Source: Gordoniibacillus chartarius (GTDB lineage: Bacteria; Bacillota; Bacilli; Paenibacillales; NBRC-103111). From it: DNA of 57,983 nucleotides. The notes under the pieces are model-generated. The model saw only the letters and a list, made by a program, of their open reading frames with translations, made no database searches and was not told where the DNA came from. Shown here piece by piece: positions 35,369-42,960 of the stretch. A program made the position numbers and the translations under genes. Numbering within the stretch: position 1 is the first letter of the stretch; the number at the start of each line of letters is the position of its first letter. Where the stretch lies: positions 1-57,983 of the forward strand of contig NZ_JBHLWN010000023.1 in assembly GCF_042432825.1 (NCBI RefSeq), in the 5' to 3' direction.

Positions 35369-37108
35369 CTATGGCAGCTTAGGGAAAATCGCATCCATTT
35401 TCTCCCGCAATCCGCACGCTTCGTCGATCCATTTGACGTTCTTGCTGACCGTCGCCACCCCGACGTTATAACGTGCCGCCACCTCGTAATACGAAATGGC
35501 CTTGCGGTGCATCTTGGCAATTAAATATTCCAGAGCCGCCGCCCAGCCTTCTACCTTCGTGATCTTCGGGACCGTCGGGTAGACGCGGGTCAGGAATTCG
35601 ACCCACAGCGTCTCGAGATCGTGCTGCTGGATCATGTCGTAGCGCTTGTTCATCGTCTGAACCGCTTTATCCATAACCGACTGCCACTTGGCTTCCCAAC
35701 GCGGCAGCTTCGGCGAGTACGGCGACGCCTCCAGCACCAAAGTCTGGCCGTCGAGCACGACCTTGAGCGGCTCGCCGACGCCGATGGCGCGCAGCACGAA
35801 GATCGCCACCTTCTTCAGGTAATCGTCTTCCGCCGGATCCTGGATAAAATCGCGCAGCGCTTCTTGCACCTCATTATCGGCAATCAGCCCGAACGCCTGA
35901 ATGACCTGCAGCTTCGTATCGGCATCCCCGTGGCGCAGCGCCCAGAAGAACGACGAGCGCACAAGCGGATCCTTCTTCAGATGCTCCGGAATGCCCTGCT
36001 GCGTCTTCTCCAGCACCTTGAACTGCTCTTCGAACGGCAGATGGTAATGGTAGCTGAAGCTCGGCTTCGGCTCGCCGCGTCTCAGCAGCTCCAGCTGCCC
36101 GAGATAGAACGCCGGAATATTCGATTCCGGGTCGGCCTTCTGCGCCTGCCGCCACAGCTTCTCCGCCTCGATATAGCGCCCGATATTCGTCGCCGCCACC
36201 GCAGCATAGTGATACAGGCACGGCTCGAGTCCCGCTTCGCCGGATTTCAGCAGCCGCTTGAACAGATGATACGCCTTCTCGTGTTCCGCCAAGATTCCCA
36301 TCGTCGTCGCCAGCTTGAATACGTGGTCGGCGTGATACGGATATGTCTTGCGCAGAACGTCGAGCAGCTCGCCGAGCTCCTTCTTGTTTCCGAAGTGCTG
36401 ATGGAAAATCGCCAGATTGCACAGCGCGTGCAGATTGCCGGGATCGCGCTCCAGCACGTCGTGAATCGTCGCCATCGACTTCTCGAACTGTCCCATGTAG
36501 TAATACGCCAGGGCCAGGTTATTGCGCGCAGCCGTCAAATCCTCATGCTTCTTCAGAAGCTTCTCCAGCTGGCGCACCGCTTCGGCGAATTTGCCCTCTT
36601 CGAGCAGCGCCCGCGCTTTATCGTGCTCGTAGAAGCCTTCGCGCGACTTGATCGAATTCGGCTGCACGGGACGCCCAAGCTCGATCGAGAGGAACTCCAT
36701 CATCTCCTCCGCCTCGTTCAGGAACTGCCCGTATTCGTCCTGCTCCAAATAAAGAAGGAGCGCTTTCTCGGCCTGCTCGTAGTTTTCCATGTTGGCGTAA
36801 TTATTAGCCATGTAAAAATGACATTCCGTCATGGCCGGATCGATCGATTCGAGCACGTGCTGCAGCAAGCGATTCGACTCCTCATACTTGCCCGTCTCGG
36901 ACAGAACGCCCGCCAAATTGCAGTGATTCACCGGATTGTTCGGCTCGTACTCGGCCGCCCGGCGGAAATATTTCAGTGCCTTATCGTAATGGTACCGGTC
37001 GAGAGATTGCACCGCCCGTTCGAAAAAGAACGCCGCATCCATCTGGATGTCGATAACTTTCGGCTTGCTCATTGTCCCGGGTGCGGATAGGCGCTTCTTC
37101 TTCTCCAT
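35369..37108 (-). CDS. TPR-repeat protein with C-terminal HTH-like segment (YvcD-like)
   Basis: A 579-residue cytoplasmic protein built of tetratricopeptide repeats, which mediate protein-protein contacts. TPR units are visible from about residue 30 (SLDRYHYDKALKYFRRAAE, PNNPVNHCNLAGVL, YEQAEKALLLYLEQ) to about 340. The C-terminal 50 residues read AISYYEVAARYNVGVATVS and then KNVKWIDEACGLR, which resembles a helix-turn-helix. Position next to trxB matches Bacillus yvcD. ATG 37108 follows AGGAGGTG. No enzymatic motif was found; the function is unknown. Confidence 0.8.
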   Translation of the reverse strand: MEKKKRLSAPGTMSKPKVIDIQMDAAFFFERAVQSLDRYHYDKALKYFRRAAEYEPNNPVNHCNLAGVLSETGKYEESNRLLQHVLESIDPAMTECHFYMANNYANMENYEQAEKALLLYLEQDEYGQFLNEAEEMMEFLSIELGRPVQPNSIKSREGFYEHDKARALLEEGKFAEAVRQLEKLLKKHEDLTAARNNLALAYYYMGQFEKSMATIHDVLERDPGNLHALCNLAIFHQHFGNKKELGELLDVLRKTYPYHADHVFKLATTMGILAEHEKAYHLFKRLLKSGEAGLEPCLYHYAAVAATNIGRYIEAEKLWRQAQKADPESNIPAFYLGQLELLRRGEPKPSFSYHYHLPFEEQFKVLEKTQQGIPEHLKKDPLVRSSFFWALRHGDADTKLQVIQAFGLIADNEVQEALRDFIQDPAEDDYLKKVAIFVLRAIGVGEPLKVVLDGQTLVLEASPYSPKLPRWEAKWQSVMDKAVQTMNKRYDMIQQHDLETLWVEFLTRVYPTVPKITKVEGWAAALEYLIAKMHRKAISYYEVAARYNVGVATVSKNVKWIDEACGLREKMDAIFPKLP

Positions 37109-37267
37109 TGCTCGGCACCTCCTGTTGTTGTTTAGAATTATTACAAAAAATATGAAGCTACGCAAATTATATCACATTCGAGGCTATTTCCCAATAAGCA
37201 AGTCGGCGGAGCAGTTGATTATACCTGAAAAATACAGACAAGCTCCTGCTTTCGGCCGGGACGCGGC

Positions 37268-37480
37268 CTACTGTGTATAAGTTGATTGGTCGATAACCTT
37301 CAAAATGATGACTTCCTGGCCTCCAACTTCTATTCGAGCAGGAGGACTCAAGTTGATGGCCTTTTCGGGCGCATGGGGGTTACCCATAATTTGAGTAGAC
37401 TTAAAGCTACCGTCCTGGATGAAAGATAGGACCAACAATACTGCAAAACCTAGCGCCGTTACTATAGCCAGCGATCTCAT
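37268..37480 (-). CDS. Small single-pass membrane protein
   Basis: A 70-residue protein of unknown function. Residues 4-23 are a hydrophobic anchor (LAIVTALGFAVLLVLSF), followed by a polar, probably extracellular part containing PPARIEVGGQEVIILKV. The ATG at 37480 has GGAGGTG upstream; an in-frame start nine codons earlier is weaker. The good ribosome binding site and hydrophobic pattern suggest a real gene, but I recognise no family. Confidence 0.6.
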   Translation of the reverse strand: MRSLAIVTALGFAVLLVLSFIQDGSFKSTQIMGNPHAPEKAINLSPPARIEVGGQEVIILKVIDQSTYTQ

Positions 37481-37660
37481 CGTCAAGCACCTCCATTTTA
37501 GTTCCATTGTACACCTAGCAGCAGGTTTGCTCCATATTCGCCTCGCGATGCAGCTACAATTTCACCGATAGGAGTATGTCGCTTTGGCAGATGTTTCTGG
37601 TGCTCTGACGGTATTGAGCATTCCTTCCGGCTGTACCACAACAATAGCTGCATGCGACGA

Positions 37661-37704
37661 AGAACGTCCCGAATCCTTTCTGCAGGAAAGGCTCGGGGCG
37701 TTCT
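37661..37704. repeat. Long imperfect hairpin
   Basis: AGAACGTCCCGAATCCTTTC pairs with GAAAGGCTCGGGGCGTTCT (two mismatches and one bulge) around a five-base TGCAG centre. It resembles a Paenibacillus-style terminator stem, but lacks a clear T-run. It may be an old terminator or an intergenic repeat. Confidence 0.55.
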
Positions 37705-37716
37705 GCATTTGAACGT

Positions 37717-38043
37717 ATGCCATTAAAAGAAGAAGCTCACACGAGGTTCCTTCAATATCATTCAGACCGGAGGCTTGCCTGCATGCTGGTTCGGCCGTTA
37801 CGGCCAATCGATGTTGTGCCGCACCTGGGCATCTCCCACCGGACCGCGTCCGTACGCTTCAGTCGCTTGCGGCGAAAGGATGATTTACTCCTATAACCGG
37901 CCCATCTACCAAAATACGGTCGGCTTTGCGACCCAACACGAAACATTGAAGCACTTGTAGAAGGAAAGCCTGCAAATGTACAGGAAATCGTGTACTGTCT
38001 TGAATACCTCGGAACGATTACTGCGAAAATACAGTCTTATTAG
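37717..38043 (+). pseudogene. Possible decayed gene with an in-frame stop
   Basis: On plus, a frame starting at ATG 37717 runs 59 codons to TAA at 37894 and then continues in the same frame to TAG at 38041. The first part contains PHLGISHRTASVRFSRLRRK, which looks like a helix-turn-helix recognition region. The second contains RNIEALVEGKPANVQEIVY, which also has protein-like composition. No ribosome binding site precedes it and I recognise no family. It could be the remains of a small regulator broken by one nonsense mutation, or chance. Confidence 0.2.
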
Positions 38044-38205
38044 CACGACGATAGCTTGACTAGCAGGAATGGCTGCACTTTTTACATTAATGTTAGTCGG
38101 AATGCTATCAACTAAATCCTTATTCGATTCCTCTCGGGGGAGCTCTTCTATACAGTAAATGGCAGGGTGTCTGTGAAGAAGGTAACGCAGCCATATCTTC
38201 ACGCA

Positions 38206-38231
38206 TAAAAAAGACGGGGTATTAAACCCCG
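38206..38231 (-). terminator. Terminator of the his-prs operon
   Basis: On the minus strand CGGGGT and ACCCCG pair around a loop that includes the prs stop codon, followed by TCTTTTTT. It closes the ten-gene his operon. Confidence 0.85.
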
Positions 38232-39172
38232 CCGTATTTGAACAGCGAACTGATGGAGCCGCCTTCCAAAATAATGCGAATCGCGTTGGAGAGCAGCGGT
38301 GCTACCGTAAGAATTTTGAACTTGTCCGAGTGGCTTTCCTCGACCGCGATAGAGTCGGTGATGACGACCTCGTTAATATTCGGATGATCGAGACGCTGGA
38401 TCGCCGGGCCGGAAAATACCGGGTGCGTCGCGCAGATGAAGGCGTCCTCGGCCCCGCGCTCCTTCAGCCCTTCGACAACGTTGACGATCGTCGTGCCGGT
38501 GTCGATCAGGTCCTCAATGATGATCGGCGTGTAGCCGGCCACTTCACCGATCAAGTGCGTGATCACAGCTTCGTTATGAGCAGGACGCTTCTTGATCATG
38601 ATCGCGAAAGGAGCGTCGAGCACGTTCGCCATCTTCTCCGCGGCGGAAGCGCGTCCCGCGTCCGGCGATACGACGACCGGATTGCGGATGTCTTTGCGTC
38701 GAATATAGTCGCTGATCAGATCAAGCGCAGTCAAATGATCGACAGGAATGTCGAAAAATCCTTGAATTGCCGGTGCATGCAGGTCAATCGTGACGACACG
38801 ATCCGCGCCTGCGGCTTGCAGAAGGTCTGCCACCAGCTTCGCCGAAATCGGCTCGCGCGGCGCAGCCTTTCGCTCCTGACGGGAGTAACCATAGTACGGG
38901 AGGACAATGTTGATCGTTTTGGCGGATGCCCTTTTGGCGGCGTCCATCATGACCAGCAGCTCCACCAGATGCTCGTTGATCGGATGAGAGAAGGTCTGAA
39001 CCAGGAACACATCGCAGTTACGGATGCTTTCTTCATATAGACAGTAAATTTCGCCGCTCTTGAAGCGCGAAAGCTTGATGATCCCTAGTGACTGCCCCAA
39101 TTCGGCGGCAATACGCTCCGCTAACTTCGGGTTCGAGGAGCCGGAAAAAATCTTCACTTTGTCGCTGTACAT
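38222..39172 (-). CDS. Divergent ribose-phosphate diphosphokinase (PRPP synthetase paralogue)
   Basis: A 316-residue PRPP synthetase, which makes 5-phosphoribosyl 1-diphosphate from ribose 5-phosphate and ATP. The N-terminus KIFSGSSNPKLAERIAAELG, IVLPYYGYSRQERKAAPREPISAKL and IDLHAPAIQGFFDIPVDHL are typical. Other parts depart from canonical Prs: FKSGEIYCLYEES replaces the FSDGE-type segment, SPDAGRASAAEKMA replaces the usual SPDHGG, and the PRPP loop reads IIEDLIDTGTT. It is the last gene of the his operon, 53 bases after hisJ. It probably supplies PRPP to HisG rather than being the housekeeping enzyme, which normally neighbours glmU. ATG 39172 follows GGAGGG. Confidence 0.87.
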   Translation of the reverse strand: MYSDKVKIFSGSSNPKLAERIAAELGQSLGIIKLSRFKSGEIYCLYEESIRNCDVFLVQTFSHPINEHLVELLVMMDAAKRASAKTINIVLPYYGYSRQERKAAPREPISAKLVADLLQAAGADRVVTIDLHAPAIQGFFDIPVDHLTALDLISDYIRRKDIRNPVVVSPDAGRASAAEKMANVLDAPFAIMIKKRPAHNEAVITHLIGEVAGYTPIIIEDLIDTGTTIVNVVEGLKERGAEDAFICATHPVFSGPAIQRLDHPNINEVVITDSIAVEESHSDKFKILTVAPLLSNAIRIILEGGSISSLFKYGGV

Positions 39173-39224
39173 GGTACCCTCCACGTTCCAAATATAAATC
39201 TATTATACATGAAAACTGTCGAAT

Positions 39225-40031
39225 TTAGAAACCCGAAAGGGAGCGTTTTCTGCCTGAAAATGTGGCTATTTGCGTAACTCCGATCTCTTTCAGCAGCTCC
39301 CGCGCCTGATCCAGGTACTGACCGAGGCGCTCCGGCTGATGCGCGTCGGAGCCGATCGTGATCGGAATCCCGATGCTGTGCGCGTACTCGAGCATGCGGC
39401 GGCTCGGGAACATCTCTTCGCACGGCATACGCAGGCCGGATGCGTTCAGCTCAATGGCGAGGTTGCAAGCCTTGACGACGTCCAGCGTCTCCCGCTCCAG
39501 CTCGAGCATCGGCTCCGCCGGCTTATAGCCGAACCGCTTGATCACGTCGATATGTCCGATATAGTCGTAGAAGCCCGTCCGCGCCGCCTTCTGCACGGCT
39601 TCGTAGTACTGGCGGTACACGTCCTCGGGACTTTTGCCCTCCCAGCCCGCCAGCTGCCGCGAATCCGAGATGTCCCATTCCCCGAGAAAATGAACCGATC
39701 CGATCACGTAGTCGAACGGGTATGCTTTTATAATATCCTCAATCTGCCGCTCGTACCCCTCAATATAATCGCCCTCGAGTCCGACGCGGATGTCGATCTC
39801 GTTCTTGTACTTATCCTTGAGGTATAAGCATTCTTCTACATATTTCGGCAGCTCTTCCATCGGCATCGCCATGCCGGGATAATACGTCGCCGGGTCCACA
39901 TGAAGAAGCGGCATGTGATCGGACAGCCCCAGCTGGGTCAGCCCGATCTCAATGCCGCGCCTTACATATTCCTCCAACGAGCCGGAGGCGTGGCCGCAGC
40001 GGACGTGATGCGTGTGGTAATCGATCCACAT
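39225..40031 (-). CDS. hisJ: Histidinol-phosphatase, PHP type
   Basis: A 268-residue PHP-domain metal-dependent phosphatase that converts L-histidinol phosphate to L-histidinol. The first metal site is DYHTHHVRCGHA; others are GLSDHMPL, GLEGDYI, GSVHFLG, YIGHIDVIKRFG, IELNASG and the closing TIGSDAHQPE. This HisJ/HisK enzyme explains why HisB here lacks a phosphatase domain. Its ATG overlaps the hisIE stop (TGATG). Confidence 0.94.
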   Translation of the reverse strand: MWIDYHTHHVRCGHASGSLEEYVRRGIEIGLTQLGLSDHMPLLHVDPATYYPGMAMPMEELPKYVEECLYLKDKYKNEIDIRVGLEGDYIEGYERQIEDIIKAYPFDYVIGSVHFLGEWDISDSRQLAGWEGKSPEDVYRQYYEAVQKAARTGFYDYIGHIDVIKRFGYKPAEPMLELERETLDVVKACNLAIELNASGLRMPCEEMFPSRRMLEYAHSIGIPITIGSDAHQPERLGQYLDQARELLKEIGVTQIATFSGRKRSLSGF

Positions 40032-40759
40032 CAGCGAATCTCACTCCTGCGGGAAAATTTTTGATCCGACGATGCGCCCTTCAGATGGCGGCTTTCCAGC
40101 TCGCGCAGCACGGCATCGAGCGGCACCTTGCGCTCGCGAAGCAGCACCAGCAGGTGGAACAGCACGTCGCCGGCCTCGTAGCGCAGCTCGTCGTTGTCGT
40201 TGTTCTTCGCGCCGATCACGACCTCTGCCGCTTCTTCGGCGAACTTCTTAAGAATTTTGTCGAGACCCTTCTCGAACAGGTAGGTCGTATACGAGCCTTC
40301 CGGACGCTCCGCTTCTCGCGCGGCGATCAGCGATTCAAGCTCGGATAGGATCGCAAAGCGATCCGCCGCCGCAGTCGATTGCCCCGCGTTCGGGGATGCG
40401 CCTTCGGCATGATTTTGCACTGGGATATCGTTATAGAAGCAAGAGTACTTGCCCGTATGGCAGGCCGGGCCCTTCTGCTCCACGAGCACGAGCAGCGTGT
40501 CGCCGTCGCAATCATACTTCAGCGACACGACGGATTGCGTGTGGCCGGACGTTGCGCCCTTGTGCCACAGCTCTCCGCGGGAGCGGCTCCAGAACCACGT
40601 CTCGCCTGAGGCGATCGTACGCCGCAGCGACTCTTCGTTCATATAGGCGAGCATGAGCACTTCTTTGGACACGACGTCTTGAACGACGGCCGGCACAAGG
40701 CCCTGCACGTCGAACTTGATGTCCGCGGGAACGGATACCGCTTCGTAAATCTCGGTCAT
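40031..40759 (-). CDS. hisIE: Bifunctional phosphoribosyl-AMP cyclohydrolase / phosphoribosyl-ATP pyrophosphatase
   Basis: A 242-residue fusion performing the second and third steps of histidine synthesis. The N-terminal HisI part (about 15-125) has MLAYMNEESLRRTI, GETWFWSRSRGELWHKG and the metal ligands DCDGDTLL and GPACHTG. The C-terminal HisE part (about 140-225) has RPEGSYTTYLFEKGLDKILK, EEAAEVVI and EAGDVLFHLLVLL. It overlaps hisF by four bases and hisJ by one, showing tight coupling. Confidence 0.95.
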   Translation of the reverse strand: MTEIYEAVSVPADIKFDVQGLVPAVVQDVVSKEVLMLAYMNEESLRRTIASGETWFWSRSRGELWHKGATSGHTQSVVSLKYDCDGDTLLVLVEQKGPACHTGKYSCFYNDIPVQNHAEGASPNAGQSTAAADRFAILSELESLIAAREAERPEGSYTTYLFEKGLDKILKKFAEEAAEVVIGAKNNDNDELRYEAGDVLFHLLVLLRERKVPLDAVLRELESRHLKGASSDQKFSRRSEIR

Positions 40760-41514
40760 CGAACTTCGACTCCTTTGCTGCGGAGGTCGTTCTTGACCTC
40801 GGGAATGGCAATTTCTTTGTAGTGGAAAATCGTAGCGGCAAGTCCGGCGTCAGCCTGGCCTTCCGTGAATACGTCGAAGAAGTCGGCGACTTTGCCCGCA
40901 CCGCCGGAGGCGATGACCGGAATCGTAACGAGCGACGACACCGCCTTGGTCAGCGGCAGGTCGAAGCCGTCCTTCGTGCCGTCCGCATCCATGCTCGTCA
41001 GCAGGATTTCGCCAGCGCCGAGCTGCTCGACGCGCTTTGCCCATTCAAGCGCCTTCAGCCCCGTCGGCTTGCGGCCGCCGTGAGTGACGACCTCCCACTC
41101 CCCCCACTCGGGGTTCATGCGGGCGTCAATCGCAACGACGATGCACTGCGAGCCGAAGCGTCGCGCTCCGTCGGAAATGAGCTGCGGGTTCGTGACGGCG
41201 GCCGTATTGATGCCGGTTTTGTCCGCGCCCGCACGGAGCAGCCTCTTCATATCGTCGGTTGATGAAATACCGCCGCCGACCGTGAACGGGATCGTGATTT
41301 CTCCCGCTGTCTTGCGTACGACTTCCACCATGGTGGCCCGCCCTTCGACGGATGCCGATATATCGAGAAACACGAGCTCGTCGGCGCCTTCGCGGTCATA
41401 AATCGCAGCCAGCTCGACCGGATCACCGGCATCGCGCAGGTTGACGAAGTTGACGCCTTTGACGACGCGGCCGTCCTTTACGTCGAGGCATGGAATAATT
41501 CTTTTGGCTAGCAA
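40756..41514 (-). CDS. hisF: Imidazole glycerol phosphate synthase cyclase subunit
   Basis: A 252-residue TIM barrel that with HisH converts the PRFAR intermediate plus ammonia to imidazole glycerol phosphate and AICAR. The catalytic aspartates are in IIPCLDVKDGRVVKG and VVAIDARMNP, and the phosphate sites in TVGGGISSTDDM and ASGGAGKVADF. A small oddity is ADKTGINTAAV, where ADKVSINSAAV is usual. It lies 54 bases after hisA. Confidence 0.96.
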   Translation of the reverse strand: MLAKRIIPCLDVKDGRVVKGVNFVNLRDAGDPVELAAIYDREGADELVFLDISASVEGRATMVEVVRKTAGEITIPFTVGGGISSTDDMKRLLRAGADKTGINTAAVTNPQLISDGARRFGSQCIVVAIDARMNPEWGEWEVVTHGGRKPTGLKALEWAKRVEQLGAGEILLTSMDADGTKDGFDLPLTKAVSSLVTIPVIASGGAGKVADFFDVFTEGQADAGLAATIFHYKEIAIPEVKNDLRSKGVEVR

Positions 41515-41568
41515 AGGTGTGTACCTCCTTGATCAAGGGGTGGCAGCTTCAGCGCTGCAGACGTACCG

Positions 41569-42327
41569 TTATATGCTGCGGCAGTAGGCCAGAACATCGC
41601 GATAAGACAGCTGCCCTCCGAAAATATCCAGCGCGGAGCCGATCGTAATATCGAGACGGCCCCCGGTAATATCGCGGAATTTGGCCAAATCGTCGAGTGA
41701 CCGCGCTCCCCCGGCGTAGGTCGTCGGAATCGTCGTCCACTCCGCCAGACTGGCCGCCAGACGCTCCTGCACGCCCTCGCGCTTGCCTTCCACGTCTACG
41801 GCATGAATAAGCAGCTCGGCGCAGTACGGCTCCAGCCTGGCAATGCCTTCGCGGTTCACTTCAAAATCGCTGAACGTGCGCCATTGGTTGGTGACGACGT
41901 AATACTTCCCGTCCTTCTCCTTACAGCTCAAATCAATGACGAGCCGCTGCGGACCGACTATGGCGGCAACCGCCTCGAGGTTATCCCAGTTCAGCTTCCC
42001 GTCTTGAAAAATATAGGAAGTTACGATAACGTGCGAAGCCCCGAGGTCAATGTACTGCTGAGCGTTGCCGGCATTGATGCCTCCGCCGATCTGCAGGCCG
42101 CCGGGGTAAGCGCGCAGCGCTTCCGCCGCCGCCTCCTCGTTGCCGCCGCCCAGCATAATGACATGGCCGCCTGTCAGCCCGTCGTCCTTGTACATCCCGG
42201 CATAGTAGGCCGGAGTATGCTCCGAGACGAAATTTTCGACGACCTTGCTGTCGTCCGGCTGCAGCGTCTCGCCGACGATCTGCTTGACTTTGCCTTGATG
42301 GAGATCGATGCAGGGCCGGAATTTCAT
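41569..42327 (-). CDS. hisA: ProFAR isomerase, eukaryotic (HIS6) type
   Basis: A 252-residue TIM barrel for the fourth step of histidine synthesis. It is clearly not the usual bacterial HisA. The segments CIDLHQGKVKQIVGETL, GGHVIMLGGGNEEAAAEAL, VVTNQWRTFSDFEV, LIHAVDVEGKREG, YAGGARSLDDLAKF and TIGSALDIFGGQL match the fungal HIS6 type that I know from yeast. The reaction is the same, so operon function is preserved. It overlaps hisH by four bases (ATGA), so it is an integral operon gene. Horizontal transfer or descent from an old bacterial branch could explain it. Confidence 0.92.
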   Translation of the reverse strand: MKFRPCIDLHQGKVKQIVGETLQPDDSKVVENFVSEHTPAYYAGMYKDDGLTGGHVIMLGGGNEEAAAEALRAYPGGLQIGGGINAGNAQQYIDLGASHVIVTSYIFQDGKLNWDNLEAVAAIVGPQRLVIDLSCKEKDGKYYVVTNQWRTFSDFEVNREGIARLEPYCAELLIHAVDVEGKREGVQERLAASLAEWTTIPTTYAGGARSLDDLAKFRDITGGRLDITIGSALDIFGGQLSYRDVLAYCRSI

Positions 42328-42959
42328 GCGTTCGACACCTGCGCTTTGCCGTTCTTCGTCAAGCTCAGGAAGTTGCCGAGCAGCTTGATGCCGACATCGC
42401 CGCTTTTTTCCGGATGGAACTGCATGCCGTACACATTGCCGCGGCCGACAATCGCCGTCACCGGCTGATAATAGTCGGTCGTCGCCAGCAGGTCGGAGAC
42501 GAGCTCCGGCCTAGCGTGGAACGAATGCACGAAATACACGTGCCCTTCTTCAAGATCGCTGAACAGCGGACTAGGCTGCTTAAACGACAGCCGGTTCCAG
42601 CCCATATGCGGCACCTTGTATTCGCCTTGGAAGCGAACGACGTGGCCCGGCAGCAAATTCAGGCCTTGATGATAGCCGTGTTCCTCACTGCTGGAGAACA
42701 GCAGCTGCATGCCGAGGCAAATGCCGAGCAGCGGCTTTCCGCTTGCCGCATATTGGAGCACCGCGTCTTTCAGCCCGGTCGCTTCGAGCTGCTCCATCGC
42801 ATCGCCGAAAGCGCCGACGCCGGGCAGAATCGCTCCGTCCGCTGCCAGGAGCTCCTCGGCGTCCGATGTTATGACGTAAGGGAAGCCGAGCCGTTCCACC
42901 GCTTTGGAGACGCTGTGCAGATTGCCCATGCCGTAGTCGATAATGGCGATTTGGCTCAT
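42324..42959 (-). CDS. hisH: Imidazole glycerol phosphate synthase glutaminase subunit
   Basis: A 211-residue class I glutamine amidotransferase that feeds ammonia to HisF. The nucleophile is in LLGICLGMQLLF, and the histidine and glutamate are in GMQFHPEKSG. The oxyanion region is LPGVGAFGDAM. It starts one base after the hisB stop and overlaps hisA. Confidence 0.96.
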   Translation of the reverse strand: MSQIAIIDYGMGNLHSVSKAVERLGFPYVITSDAEELLAADGAILPGVGAFGDAMEQLEATGLKDAVLQYAASGKPLLGICLGMQLLFSSSEEHGYHQGLNLLPGHVVRFQGEYKVPHMGWNRLSFKQPSPLFSDLEEGHVYFVHSFHARPELVSDLLATTDYYQPVTAIVGRGNVYGMQFHPEKSGDVGIKLLGNFLSLTKNGKAQVSNA

Positions 42960-42960
42960 T

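Larger units (their letters stand above)
37481..38206. other. Long intergenic stretch
   Basis: About 725 bases between the small membrane protein gene and the prs terminator. It contains the hairpin at 37661-37704 and a possible decayed plus-strand gene. A minus-strand open frame at 37906-38202 has no ribosome binding site or recognisable product. Confidence 0.55.

Noticed and set aside
35308..35520. 71-residue N-terminal extension of TrxB
   Set aside because: It overlaps the end of the TPR gene in another frame. The internal ATG at 35307 has a ribosome site and gives the normal family start.
37906..38202. 98-codon minus-strand frame
   Set aside because: No ribosome binding site, no recognisable family, and composition unlike its neighbours.
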